Below are positions 36,061 to 45,069 of a DNA stretch of 64,000 bases, one piece after another; position 1 is the first letter of the stretch, and each line of letters starts with the position of its first letter. Below the pieces are notes generated by a model, which worked only from the letters and a program-made list of their open reading frames with translations, had not been told where the DNA came from and did no database searches. The position numbers and the translations under genes were made by a program. The stretch is from the NCBI RefSeq assembly GCF_907164555.1, contig NZ_CAJQZC010000005.1, positions 310,001 to 374,000 on the forward strand, written 5' to 3'. The stretch is from Paraburkholderia saeva (GTDB lineage: Bacteria > Pseudomonadota > Gammaproteobacteria > Burkholderiales > Burkholderiaceae).

Positions 36061-38013
36061 ATGGAACGGCTGGACGAATCGAATCAACCGATGGAGCCGA
36101 TCGTATTTGGCGATTGTTTCGGCTGGCTGCATGGCGCAAACGGCACGCATGCCGGGCGCGGCGTCGTGCTGTGCAGCCCGTTCGGTTACGACATCCTGTG
36201 CACGCATCGCGGCTGGCGCAAGCTGGCAGAGGGCATCGCCGCACGCGGCATGCCGACGTTGCGCTTCGACTATCCGGGCTCCGGCGACTCGGCCGGCGTC
36301 GAGGAAGATCCGGACCGCGTCAACGCGTGGCTCGACAGCATCGACGCCGCGATCGAAACACTGCGCGTGCGCACCGGTGTCACTGAAGTCGCACTGTGCG
36401 GCTTCCGGCTCGGCGCGCTGCTGGCCGCGCGCGCCGCTGAACGGCGCGGTGGCGTCGACGCGCTCGCGCTGCTTGCGCCCGTGATTTCCGGGCGCCAGTA
36501 CGTGCGCGAACTGCGTGCCCACCGGCAGAGCTGGGCGACGACGCCGGCGGGATTCAGCGCCGATCCATTGCCTGATACGAATACGTATGTCGAGGCGTTT
36601 GGCTTCGGCGTTCACGGCGACGACGTCGCGCAACTGTCGGCGCTCGATCTGACGAAGGTCGAATCCAGCGTGGCGAAGCGTGTGCTGCTGCTCGATTCGC
36701 GCGGCGGCAAACAGATTGGCAATCTGGCGAGCCGCTACGAAGCGCTCGGCAGCGAAGTGGAAACAGGTCCATTCGACGAATGCGACCGATTCCAGCTGGA
36801 GGCGCTCTACAGCGAAGTGCCGGAGGACGTGTTCAGGCGTGCGACTGAATGGCTCGCGCGCGACATGCCGCTGCATACCTGTGAACCGGGAGCCGGGGAA
36901 CGGATGTGCGGCGAACTGAAACTGCCCGCACAAGCCCTTTGCGAAACACCCGTTTCATTCGAGGTGCCTTACCAGAGCGGCCAGTATTTCGGCATACATT
37001 CTGTGCCGGACCGCATTGATCCTGAACTGCCCGCCGTACTCTTCTGCAACACGGGCGCGAGTCACCACATCGGCGACGGACGCATGTTCGTTCTGTTTGC
37101 GCGTCGGCTTGCGGAGCGTGGCGTTGCATCGCTACGGATGGATCTCGCCGGGCTCGGTGACAGTTCGCCGCTTTCGCCGACGGTCACACTCGATACTATC
37201 TACGCCGACGAATCCGGCATCGACGTCGCAGCAGGCGCGCAGTGGCTCGTTTCGCAGGGTTACCGGCGCGTGGTGGTGGTCGGCGTGTGCGGCGGCGCGT
37301 TCAACGGCCTGCATGGCGCGCGCAGGCATCCGGCGATTGTCGGGTGCGTGAGCGTGAACCTGCAGAAGTTCATCTGGGACGGCGAGGATCGCGCGCCCGG
37401 CACACCGGTGTTTGCGCAGAGCCGTCTCTACTGGCGCTCGGCATTCAGCCTGAAGAAATGGCTCGAAGCGTTGCACGGCAAGGCGAACCCGATGCGCGCG
37501 GCGCGCGCCGTATCGCAGCGTGCATGGCGGCTCGTGCGCGCGCGGACTGGCGATGTGGTGGCACGGGTCGGTGGCGAGGACAGGGATCCGATCCGTACGC
37601 TCGCGCGCGATCTGGCCAGCAAGGGCGTGCAGGTGCGTCTGCTGTATGGCGAGTTCGACGTCGGCCTCGAGGAACTGAAGATTCACTTCGGCACGCATGG
37701 CAGTGGTCTTGGGCGGTATCCGTCGATCCGCGTCGTCCTGCTGCCGAAACTCGATCACGCGCTGTTTACGGGCGCGGCCCGGGAAGCCGTGATGCGCGAC
37801 ACCGAATCATGGCTTATGCAGTCGATGCGCGAGCCTGCGGTTCCGAAGTCCGACGCGAAGGAAGCGTCGCAAACAAGGCAGGGCGCGGACCGGCGGCACG
37901 CCGGACTCCCGCTCAACGCAGCAAATCCTGCCGTCGCGGTTACGGAAACAGACTCCGGCCGTCAGGGTGATACGGCGCTCCAAGGGGCGCATTTTCCAGG
38001 AGTCGGATCATGA
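36061..38013 (+). CDS. Double-domain alpha/beta-hydrolase protein
   Basis: A 650-residue protein with two alpha/beta-hydrolase units in tandem. Unit 1 (~15-270) has RFDYPGSGDSAG and an elbow GFRLGA with Arg116 where the nucleophile is expected. Unit 2 (~300-600) has RMDLAGLGDSSP and elbow GVCGGA with Cys410 in that place, and a likely catalytic His in LLPKLDHALFTG. The last ~60 residues look disordered. Each unit resembles the hydrolases found with exosortase/EPS systems. No exosortase gene is present here. It overlaps the methyltransferase gene by 4 bp. A deacylase or depolymerase-like role on the polysaccharide is possible but unproven. Confidence 0.8.
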   Translation: MERLDESNQPMEPIVFGDCFGWLHGANGTHAGRGVVLCSPFGYDILCTHRGWRKLAEGIAARGMPTLRFDYPGSGDSAGVEEDPDRVNAWLDSIDAAIETLRVRTGVTEVALCGFRLGALLAARAAERRGGVDALALLAPVISGRQYVRELRAHRQSWATTPAGFSADPLPDTNTYVEAFGFGVHGDDVAQLSALDLTKVESSVAKRVLLLDSRGGKQIGNLASRYEALGSEVETGPFDECDRFQLEALYSEVPEDVFRRATEWLARDMPLHTCEPGAGERMCGELKLPAQALCETPVSFEVPYQSGQYFGIHSVPDRIDPELPAVLFCNTGASHHIGDGRMFVLFARRLAERGVASLRMDLAGLGDSSPLSPTVTLDTIYADESGIDVAAGAQWLVSQGYRRVVVVGVCGGAFNGLHGARRHPAIVGCVSVNLQKFIWDGEDRAPGTPVFAQSRLYWRSAFSLKKWLEALHGKANPMRAARAVSQRAWRLVRARTGDVVARVGGEDRDPIRTLARDLASKGVQVRLLYGEFDVGLEELKIHFGTHGSGLGRYPSIRVVLLPKLDHALFTGAAREAVMRDTESWLMQSMREPAVPKSDAKEASQTRQGADRRHAGLPLNAANPAVAVTETDSGRQGDTALQGAHFPGVGS

Positions 38014-38834
38014 ATCTGGGCAAGGCACTCGATCACGTCAACCAGAGCGCGTGGAATTCTCGCGACGCCAAACGCGAATTCACGACGCATCCGGGCTGGA
38101 GCGATCCGGGCGAACGCGCGGCCATCGAATGGGTTGCTTCGCGCACACGCGGCGCGCCCATTCTCGATGTCGGCGTGGGCGCGGGACGGACGGTGCCGAT
38201 GCTGACCGCGCTGTCGAATGACTACACGGCGGTCGATTACACGCAAAAGCTCGTTGATCTGTGCAAGGAACGCCATCCGGAGATCGACGCGCGCTGGATG
38301 GATGCGCGCGACATGTCGGCGCTGCCGTCCAGTCATTACGCGTTCGTGCAATTCAGCTGGAACGGCATCGATTGTGTCGATTACGACGATCGCATGCGCA
38401 TTCTGCAGGAAATGAAGCGCGTGACGCGGCCTGGCGGCCTGATTCTTTTTTCATCGCACAATCGCGAAGGTCCGGGCTATCGCGAGCCGTTCAGCCGGAT
38501 TTTCCCGGTGTTCACGTTCAATCCGCTGAAGCTCGGCGCGCGTACGCTACGTACGTTGCGCCGCATGCCGGCGGCGAGCTATAACTATCTGCGCCATGCG
38601 CGTCTCACGCGTGATTTCGATGGGTATTCGATTGCGACCGCAGCCGCGCACAACTTCGGCATCGTCATCGTGTACACGACCCTTGCGCACGAACGTCGCC
38701 AGATCGCGGACCTTGGTCTCGAACTCGAGGCCGTGTTCGGAAGCACCGATGCCGAGCGCATTCCGGACGACGCACCTTCGTCAGACGCATGGTGGCTGCA
38801 TTTTGTCGCGAGAAAGCCGGAGCAGGTGGCGTGA
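38010..38834 (+). CDS. Class I SAM-dependent methyltransferase
   Basis: A 274-residue methyltransferase. Motif I is PILDVGVGAGRTVPML (~50-65), followed by TAVDYTQKLVDLC, then FVQFSWNGIDCVDYDDRM and MKRVTRPGGLILFSSHNREG in the expected order. The C-terminal part (~165-265) is variable and probably binds the acceptor. ATG 38010 overlaps the stop codon of the double hydrolase (ATGA), so the two are translated together. It may add methyl groups to the polysaccharide or its precursors. A terminator follows 30 bp later. Confidence 0.9.
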   Translation: MNLGKALDHVNQSAWNSRDAKREFTTHPGWSDPGERAAIEWVASRTRGAPILDVGVGAGRTVPMLTALSNDYTAVDYTQKLVDLCKERHPEIDARWMDARDMSALPSSHYAFVQFSWNGIDCVDYDDRMRILQEMKRVTRPGGLILFSSHNREGPGYREPFSRIFPVFTFNPLKLGARTLRTLRRMPAASYNYLRHARLTRDFDGYSIATAAAHNFGIVIVYTTLAHERRQIADLGLELEAVFGSTDAERIPDDAPSSDAWWLHFVARKPEQVA

Positions 38835-39143
38835 GCCTGAGTCAGCGAGTGGCCGGAAGCAGTAAAAAGGCAGCACGTCCGTGCTGCCTTTTTTAATTGA
38901 CGCATGAGGCGAAGCGGTACTGATTGCGCGTTATACGCCGATTCACGGCGCGACGATCGTCAGCAGGTTGCGCGGCAGTTATTTGCCGCCGCCCGCGCGG
39001 CCACGATCGAAACGCGCGACGTTCTCGTCTTCTGTGTGACGTATCGCACGGCGAAAGGACCCTGGCGCCGCTACGATGCCCTGCATGATGCGTCGCAGAC
39101 GTTCACGCGATGCCGGACCGGCAATCTTGAGGGTATCCAGGGG
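38835..39143. other. Intergenic with terminator
   Basis: 309 bp between the methyltransferase and the next membrane-protein gene. It holds the terminator at 38864-38894. The following frame is open from 38904 but does not look coding before 39144, so this stretch probably carries the promoter of the next transcription unit. Confidence 0.45.
38864..38894 (+). terminator. Rho-independent terminator (potentially bidirectional)
   Basis: AAAAAGGCAGCAC-GTCC-GTGCTGCCTTTTT with T-run; A-rich on the other side, so it could act on both strands. It ends the plus-strand hydrolase-methyltransferase unit. Confidence 0.94.
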
Positions 39144-40481
39144 ATGAAGCGGACCTGTTCGTGGCTGACTTACCTGCTCGTAGGCGCGTCCATTTCGCTG
39201 GTCTGGGCCGTCACGATGCTGAATCCGGCCCATCTGAACTGGAGCCCATGGGCGTATTCGGAATGGCTGATCAGCTATGACGCGGGCTTCATCCGGCGCG
39301 GCATCGGCGGCTGGCTGATCCGTCTCATCGATGGCGATGGTGCCGATCTCGCCACCGTCAATCTTGTCGTATTCGCGAACTACGCGATGCTGAGCCTGCT
39401 GATGGTGTGGGTCTGGGCGCGCTCACGCGAACGCAGCCCGGCCGCACTCGCGCTCGCGTTTCTGGTGCCGGGCGGTCTCTTCCAGATGGCGATCGGCAAC
39501 GCGTTCTTCTTTCGCAAGGAGATCGTTTTTCACGTCGTGCTCGGTATCGACTGCCTGCTTTACAGCATGATCGTCGGGTTGACCGTGATGCCGCGCCGGT
39601 TGCGCGCCGCGCGCTGGCTGGCCGCATTCTTTCTCGTACAGGCCGTGGCGTTGCCACTCCTGCACGAATCGTATGCATTCATTTCGTTTCCCGCGGCCTG
39701 GCTGATCGCGCGGCGCCTCGCCGCGATGTTCCCCGCGCAGGCCGCGTTTGCACGCGTGGTGAAGGTGTCGATCGCGCTGCAGGTCGTGATGTTCCTGATC
39801 TGCGCCGCATTCAAGGGCAACCCGGATATCGCGAGCCAGCTCTGGCACATGCTCGCGCCCGCGGACCGGTCGCTGATCTCGCCGCGGACGCCCACGGTGC
39901 CCGGCGGCGGCATCTCCGCGATTGGATGGAGCACGGTTTTCAATCTTTCTGGTGTCGCGTATCTGCTCATGGCCGGGCAGTTCTGGGTGTGGGCTTTCGC
40001 GGGCTTCGGCATCGCCTCGATTCTTGTGCTCGTAACGTTGTGGAACGGGCGCGGTTATGGCCTCGCTCACGAAGAGATGCTGCGCCGGCATCTGGCGCAA
40101 CTCGGGTTTCTCTTTGTCGCCTCGCTGCCGATGTATCTGCTCGGTATCGACTGGGGACGCTGGCTTTCGTCGGTATCGATTTCGTATCTGCTGCTGTTTT
40201 TTGTCGATGGTCCGGCGGCGATCACGGTGCCGCAGTTGAAGCATCTCGTGCCGCGCAACGTGCGCGCGCGGATCGCAGATGCATTCGTTGCCACGCCGAT
40301 CGATGTGATGCGCGGCATCGTTGCTTCGGCGGCCCGCCACCGAAGGGCGTTGTTCCTGCTTGCGCTGTTCTTCTGTCTGACGTTTCGCGCGCCTGAATGC
40401 TGCATTACGGTCGGTAGCCCCTTTTACCGGCTGAAGCCGATGGTCGAGCGGATCCTCAATCCGGTGGCGCAAGGCCAGTGA
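39144..40481 (+). CDS. Multi-pass membrane protein of the polysaccharide locus
   Basis: A 445-residue integral membrane protein with about ten transmembrane helices. After the first helix a loop contains WLISYDAGFIRRGIGGWLIR, a GFIRRG-type sequence seen in uncharacterised membrane proteins of polysaccharide clusters. Further on are FFFRKEIVFHVV and LLHESYAFISFPAAWLIARR, with charged residues inside the membrane region. ATG 39144 is used since the upstream part of the frame (from 38904) is not protein-like. By position just before manC it may be a polymerase or GT-C-type enzyme. I do not recognise the family firmly. Confidence 0.75.
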   Translation: MKRTCSWLTYLLVGASISLVWAVTMLNPAHLNWSPWAYSEWLISYDAGFIRRGIGGWLIRLIDGDGADLATVNLVVFANYAMLSLLMVWVWARSRERSPAALALAFLVPGGLFQMAIGNAFFFRKEIVFHVVLGIDCLLYSMIVGLTVMPRRLRAARWLAAFFLVQAVALPLLHESYAFISFPAAWLIARRLAAMFPAQAAFARVVKVSIALQVVMFLICAAFKGNPDIASQLWHMLAPADRSLISPRTPTVPGGGISAIGWSTVFNLSGVAYLLMAGQFWVWAFAGFGIASILVLVTLWNGRGYGLAHEEMLRRHLAQLGFLFVASLPMYLLGIDWGRWLSSVSISYLLLFFVDGPAAITVPQLKHLVPRNVRARIADAFVATPIDVMRGIVASAARHRRALFLLALFFCLTFRAPECCITVGSPFYRLKPMVERILNPVAQGQ

Positions 40482-40643
40482 CGAGGCGTACCGCACGGCA
40501 ATGTGGCGCCACGTACAGAGACAAACGGGCCGGCCTGTTTCAATGGGCCAGCGATGCGGATCGCATGCGTCGCCGGCATTGACCTGCTTCTGCGGCGCGG
40601 ACACGAACCGCGCGCCGCACGTCGTATCGACGGAGAGTGTCGA

Positions 40644-42269
40644 ATGAACGATTTCGTACTACCGCGTGCGCTTCGCGACCGTGACGCCGGTTCGCGTTGC
40701 ACGGTTCAGCCCGTGATTCTGGCGGGCGGCTCGGGCACACGGCTATGGCCGTTGTCGCGCGAACAGTATCCGAAGCAGATGATCGGCCTCATCGACGATG
40801 AATCCCTGCTGGAAGCCACACTGCGCCGTCTCGACGGTGCGTTCGTACCGGCCGCCGCCGATGCGGGCGGGAACGCCATGGACATGGTCCAGACCGCACC
40901 GATGATCGTCTGCGGCGAAGACCTGCGGCTTTTGACTGTCGATAAGCTCGAGCGCTGCGGCAAGGCCGCGCGGCTCGTGCTCGAACCGTTGCCGCGCAAC
41001 ACGGCGCCCGCGCTGACCATCGCGGCGCTCGCCGCGCAGGACGACGCGCCGGTGGGCAGCGATCCGGTTTTGATCGTGATGCCGGCCGACCATCTGATCG
41101 CCGATCGCGCGGCCTTCGCGCATGCGCTCGAAGAGGCCGTGCTTCATGCGGCGCGCGGCGCGATTGTCGCGCTCGGCGTGCCGCCGGAGCGTGCCGAAAC
41201 CGGCTACGGCTATATCCGGACCGGCGCCGCGAGTGGACAGAACGGTGCACGGGCCATCGACCGCTTCGTCGAAAAGCCCGACGCGGAACTCGCCGCACAC
41301 TACGTGGCTTCGGGCGAATACTGGTGGAACAGCGGCATTTTCGTGGTGCGCGCATCCGTCTGGCTCGATGCGATCGCGCAGTGCCGTCCGGCAATCGCGA
41401 CGGCGTGCGCGGATGCGTTCGCGCACGCGTCGATCGAAAGCGACGGCGCATTGCGTCTCGATCGCACGGCCTTTGCGCGCTGTCCGTCGGATTCGATCGA
41501 CTACGCGGTCATGGAACAGATCACAGGCGATGAGCGCCTCACTGGCGTCGTCGTGCCGTTCGTCGCAGGATGGTCGGACGTCGGCGCATGGGACGCCGTG
41601 TGGGACGTGTCGAAGAAAGATGCCGATGGCAACGTCGCGCGCGGCCGCGTGCTGTTCGAAGGCTCGCGCGACAGCTTCGCGCATTCGGATGGACGGCTCG
41701 TCGCGTGCGTCGGGGTGAGCGGCGTGGTGGTCGTCGAGACGGCCGATGCCGTGCTGGTTGCATCGAAGGATCGCGTGCAGGACGTGAAGGCGATCGTCGG
41801 CCGGCTCAAGGCGACGGCTGGCACCGAGGCGAAGGAACATCGCAAGGTGCAGCGGCCATGGGGCTGCTACGACTCGATCGATCACGGCGAGCGCTTTCAG
41901 GTGAAGCGCATCGTGGTGAAACCAGGCGGCAGGCTCTCGCTGCAGATGCATCATCATCGCGCGGAGCACTGGGTGGTCGTACGCGGCACAGCGCGCGTCA
42001 CGCGTGGCGACGAACACTTCCTGCTGTCCGAGAACCAGTCGACCTATATCCCGCTTGGCGTCACGCACCGGCTGGAAAACCCGGGCAAGACGCCGCTCGA
42101 AATCATCGAAGTGCAGTCGGGCAGCTATCTCGGCGAAGACGACATCGTGCGTTTCGACGACCAGTATGGTCGCGTGGCGAAGTGCGCGACAGGCGAGGGA
42201 TCTTTGCAGGGCACATCGGGCGGAACCACGGGGGCTGACGATGAATGCACGGGCACTTCCGGTCAGTGA
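40644..42269 (+). CDS. manC: Mannose-1-phosphate guanylyltransferase / mannose-6-phosphate isomerase
   Basis: A 541-residue type II bifunctional-type enzyme making GDP-mannose for the polysaccharide. The N-terminal nucleotidyltransferase has the pyrophosphorylase signature ILAGGSGTRLWPLSREQYPK (~25-45), VMPADHLIADR and RFVEKPDAELA. The C-terminal cupin has RPWGCYDSIDHGERFQVKRI, KPGGRLSLQMHHHRAEHW and PLGVTHRLENPG, the metal-binding isomerase motifs. The start is ATG 40644 with GGAGAG upstream; an earlier ATG at 40503 gives a poor N-terminus. The length exceeds the usual ~480-510 by a loop near residue 70 and a ~20-residue tail. Its 3' end overlaps the flavin reductase gene by 29 bp. Confidence 0.95.
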   Translation: MNDFVLPRALRDRDAGSRCTVQPVILAGGSGTRLWPLSREQYPKQMIGLIDDESLLEATLRRLDGAFVPAAADAGGNAMDMVQTAPMIVCGEDLRLLTVDKLERCGKAARLVLEPLPRNTAPALTIAALAAQDDAPVGSDPVLIVMPADHLIADRAAFAHALEEAVLHAARGAIVALGVPPERAETGYGYIRTGAASGQNGARAIDRFVEKPDAELAAHYVASGEYWWNSGIFVVRASVWLDAIAQCRPAIATACADAFAHASIESDGALRLDRTAFARCPSDSIDYAVMEQITGDERLTGVVVPFVAGWSDVGAWDAVWDVSKKDADGNVARGRVLFEGSRDSFAHSDGRLVACVGVSGVVVVETADAVLVASKDRVQDVKAIVGRLKATAGTEAKEHRKVQRPWGCYDSIDHGERFQVKRIVVKPGGRLSLQMHHHRAEHWVVVRGTARVTRGDEHFLLSENQSTYIPLGVTHRLENPGKTPLEIIEVQSGSYLGEDDIVRFDDQYGRVAKCATGEGSLQGTSGGTTGADDECTGTSGQ

Positions 42270-42789
42270 CACTGCGTGTCCCGACCGTGCGGCGAGCGAT
42301 AGCGCCGCGCAATTCGACGAGCGCGATTTTCGACGCGCACTGGGCCGCTTTGCGACCGGTGTCGTCGTCATCTCGACGGGCAGCGGCGAACAGCTGCACG
42401 CGATGACCGCCAACGCGTTCATGTCGGGGTCGCTCAAGCCGCCGCTCATCGTCGTATCGATTGGACATCGCGCGCGCATGCACGAGCGCCTGATGCAGGG
42501 CGATCTGTTCGGTGTCAGCGTGCTGTCCGACGAACAGGAACCGCACAGCCGCCACTTCGCCGGCGAGCCGCAGACGTGGCTTGCACCGCGCTTCACCGAG
42601 GTCGACGGACTTGATGGCGTCGTGCTGCTCGACCGGGCGGTTGCGCGGTTCGGCGCGCGCATTGTCGACCGGCATCCCTGCGGCGATCACACGCTCTTTG
42701 TCGGCGAGGTCCTCGTGTTCTCACTCGACGAGCATGCGCCCCTCGTCTTCTTTGGCGGCCGCTACGCTTCGGTCGCACGCGATCATTGA
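42241..42789 (+). CDS. Flavin reductase domain protein
   Basis: A 182-residue flavin reductase (HpaC/DIM6-NTAB type). It has FDERDFRRALGRFATGVVVI near residue 25, then MTANAFMSGSLKPPLIVVSI (FMN-binding), and GDHTLFVGEVLVFSLDE towards the end. These proteins reduce FMN or FAD with NAD(P)H for a partner monooxygenase, or act alone. The start at ATG 42241 overlaps manC by 29 bp, so it is co-transcribed with it. No partner oxygenase is nearby, which leaves its role open. Confidence 0.9.
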   Translation: MNARALPVSDTACPDRAASDSAAQFDERDFRRALGRFATGVVVISTGSGEQLHAMTANAFMSGSLKPPLIVVSIGHRARMHERLMQGDLFGVSVLSDEQEPHSRHFAGEPQTWLAPRFTEVDGLDGVVLLDRAVARFGARIVDRHPCGDHTLFVGEVLVFSLDEHAPLVFFGGRYASVARDH

Positions 42790-43164
42790 GCGCCGCCGCG
42801 CGTTGGCCGCTTTCGGCGCGGCCGCACTGCGCGAGCGCTTTCCTGTGCCGGATTGCGGTGTGCCGCCGCGCGACGATGCGGTACGAACGACCGTACGCGT
42901 GCACCGGCCGCTTCCTCGCATTTCATGCAAGGCAATGCAATTTTTTCAGGGGGCGTCTGCCTGAGAGCCGCGCAGTGCGTGTCTTTGGCGGCCGTGCGTT
43001 ACGTAGACGAAACAAATTGTCAGAGGGATAACCCTGTCAGGACGGATCCCAACTGGCGCATCTGTTGTGAACAAAGCAACGTACAGAAAAGCAATAAGCA
43101 TAGATACGAGGGCGCAGGGTCAACGGGCAACACAGGCGACATACGCCGCATCGGGGAGAGTGTC
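42790..43164. other. Intergenic upstream of the FadR-type regulator
   Basis: 375 bp without a convincing gene. The second half (about 43010-43110) is AT-richer than its surroundings, as expected of a promoter region. No -35/-10 pair or operator could be fixed. The frame open across it from 42853 is the upstream extension of the regulator and does not look coding. Confidence 0.45.
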
Positions 43165-43884
43165 ATGGAACAGGCGAACAAGGACCGCTCGCTCGTGAGC
43201 AAGGTCATGGATGGGCTCGTCACGGGCATCGTCGAAGATAAATATGGCGCGGTGCTGCCGCCGCAGGATGTGCTGTCGAAGGATTTCGACGTAAGCCGTA
43301 CGGTGATGCGCGAGGCGCTGTCGATGCTGCTCGCACGCCACATGCTCGACGTGCGGCCGAAGATCGGCACGCGCATCCGCCCCATGCGCGACTGGCGCAT
43401 GATCGACGAGGAAGTCGTGAACTGGCGCTTTCGGGCGAAACCGGATCAGACGTTCCTGCGCGACGTGATCGAGTTCCGCATGCTGATCGAGCCGCGCGCA
43501 TCCGCGCAGGCTGCGGCACGCGCGACGCCCGCCGAGGTCGCCAGCATTCGCGACGCGTACAACGCGTTCCGCGCGCTGCGCCCAGGCGACGCAGGTTACG
43601 TGGAAGCGGACGAACTCCTGCACACACGCATTCTGGTCGCAAGCGGCAACCAGTTTTTCCAGCAGATGGCGGCGATCATTCGCGGCGCGCTTTCGGCTGC
43701 GCGCGAAGTGGTCGACCAGAAGGAAGGTGTCTGGCAGACGACGGTCGACACGCACGCCCGCGTGGTGGACGCCATCGAACGTCACGACGCGAAGGAAGCG
43801 GAAGCCGCCTCGCGCGCGCTGATCGATTTCACGGCCGACGAGATCTGTCGCATGTTCGAGGCAGAACGGCCGATGTCGGGCTAA
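43165..43884 (+). CDS. GntR-family regulator, FadR subfamily (FCD domain)
   Basis: A 239-residue repressor-type regulator. The N-terminal GntR winged helix spans ~10-75 (VLPPQDVLSKDFDVSRTVMREALSML as the DNA-reading part). The C-terminal all-helical FCD ligand domain follows, with metal-ligand candidates in DVIEFRMLIEPRA, DELLHTRI and TVDTHARVVDAI. FCD regulators commonly control sugar-acid catabolism. ATG 43165 is behind GGGGAGAG at ~43154. The effector is unknown; a neighbouring target could be the oxidoreductase gene 120 bp downstream. Confidence 0.92.
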   Translation: MEQANKDRSLVSKVMDGLVTGIVEDKYGAVLPPQDVLSKDFDVSRTVMREALSMLLARHMLDVRPKIGTRIRPMRDWRMIDEEVVNWRFRAKPDQTFLRDVIEFRMLIEPRASAQAAARATPAEVASIRDAYNAFRALRPGDAGYVEADELLHTRILVASGNQFFQQMAAIIRGALSAAREVVDQKEGVWQTTVDTHARVVDAIERHDAKEAEAASRALIDFTADEICRMFEAERPMSG

Positions 43885-44006
43885 AACCTTATCGATGCGG
43901 TTCCAGTGAAGGGCAGGCGGACGTTCGCCCGTTCGTCGGTCAGTCTGCCCGGTGCTCACATGCGCGACAATGTCGCCTTCGGCAACTGCACTGGAACAAG
44001 CCATCG

Positions 44007-44987
44007 ATGAAAGAAGATACCGTGATCCGCTGGGGGATCGTCGGAACGGGGCGTATTGCGCGCCGCTTTGCACAAGGCCTCGCGCACGTGCCCGCCACGC
44101 GGATCGACGCGGTGTGGTCGCGCCGCACTGAACCCGCCGCGGCGTTCGCCGCGGAGTTCGGCGGCGCCGTCTACGACAGCCTCGACGCATTCCTCGCAAG
44201 CGATATCGACGCCGTCTATATCGCCACCCATCAGGACAGCCACGCTGGTTACGCGATCGCCGCGCTTGAGGCCGGGGTTCATGTGCTGTGCGAAAAGCCC
44301 GCCACCGTCAATGCGGCGCAGCTCGATCGGGTCGTCGCGGCGGCGCACGCCGCGCAACGGCTCTTCATGGAAGCGATGAAGCCGCCGTTCTATCCGCTCT
44401 ATCGCCAGTTGCGCGCGCATCTCGAAGCCGATCCGGTTGGCGCGATCGGACTCGTGCGCGCGGGCTGTTCGGTGCCGGGCGTGCCGGCGGACCATCCTTC
44501 GCTGTCGTTCGATCATGCGGGCGGCGCGCTGCTCGACATCGGCATCTACGAGATGTTTCTCGCCGTCGACTGGCTCGGTGCGCCGCTCGACGTGCAGACC
44601 ATCGGCCGGCTCGGCGCGACGGGTGTGGACACGTTCGCGAGCCTCAACAGCCGCCATGAACACGGTATCGCGCAGCTCTTTTGCGGCCTCGACCTGGCAG
44701 GCAGGGGCGATGCGTTACTTGCCGCCACGGGCGGCCACGTGACGATCCACGAGAACTGGTGGAACCCCACGCGCGCGACGATCCGTTACGCGGACGGCCG
44801 TACTGTCGAACTCGATGCGCCATTCGAAGGCGGTGGCCTCAACTACGAGACCGCGCACTTCTGCGAACTGATCCGCGCGGGGCGCACGGAAAGCCCGGTC
44901 ATGACGCACGCGAAATCGCGGCAGATGATCGCGATGGCCGACGCCGCGCGCGCGACGCTCGGTCTGCGCTTCGCTGCCGACGAGTGA
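44007..44987 (+). CDS. Gfo/Idh/MocA-family oxidoreductase
   Basis: A 326-residue NAD(P)-dependent dehydrogenase. The N-terminal Rossmann fold begins IRWGIVGTGRIARRFAQGL with GxGxxA-type loop. The conserved EKP motif is in HVLCEKPATVNAAQ near residue 95, and MEAMKPPFYPLYRQL follows. The C-terminal alpha/beta domain has the usual HAGGALLDIGIYE with the Asp and the substrate-facing His/Tyr region. Members oxidise sugars, inositols or dihydrodiols. It lies between a FadR-type regulator and signal peptidase I. The substrate is unknown. Confidence 0.93.
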   Translation: MKEDTVIRWGIVGTGRIARRFAQGLAHVPATRIDAVWSRRTEPAAAFAAEFGGAVYDSLDAFLASDIDAVYIATHQDSHAGYAIAALEAGVHVLCEKPATVNAAQLDRVVAAAHAAQRLFMEAMKPPFYPLYRQLRAHLEADPVGAIGLVRAGCSVPGVPADHPSLSFDHAGGALLDIGIYEMFLAVDWLGAPLDVQTIGRLGATGVDTFASLNSRHEHGIAQLFCGLDLAGRGDALLAATGGHVTIHENWWNPTRATIRYADGRTVELDAPFEGGGLNYETAHFCELIRAGRTESPVMTHAKSRQMIAMADAARATLGLRFAADE

Positions 44988-45069
44988 TACGATCTGCCCG
45001 ATCGGGGCGTTGCAGCGAGCGCGCCACGCCCTGATCGAGCTTTCGGATTCCTTGCCGCAGGAGCAGGTC

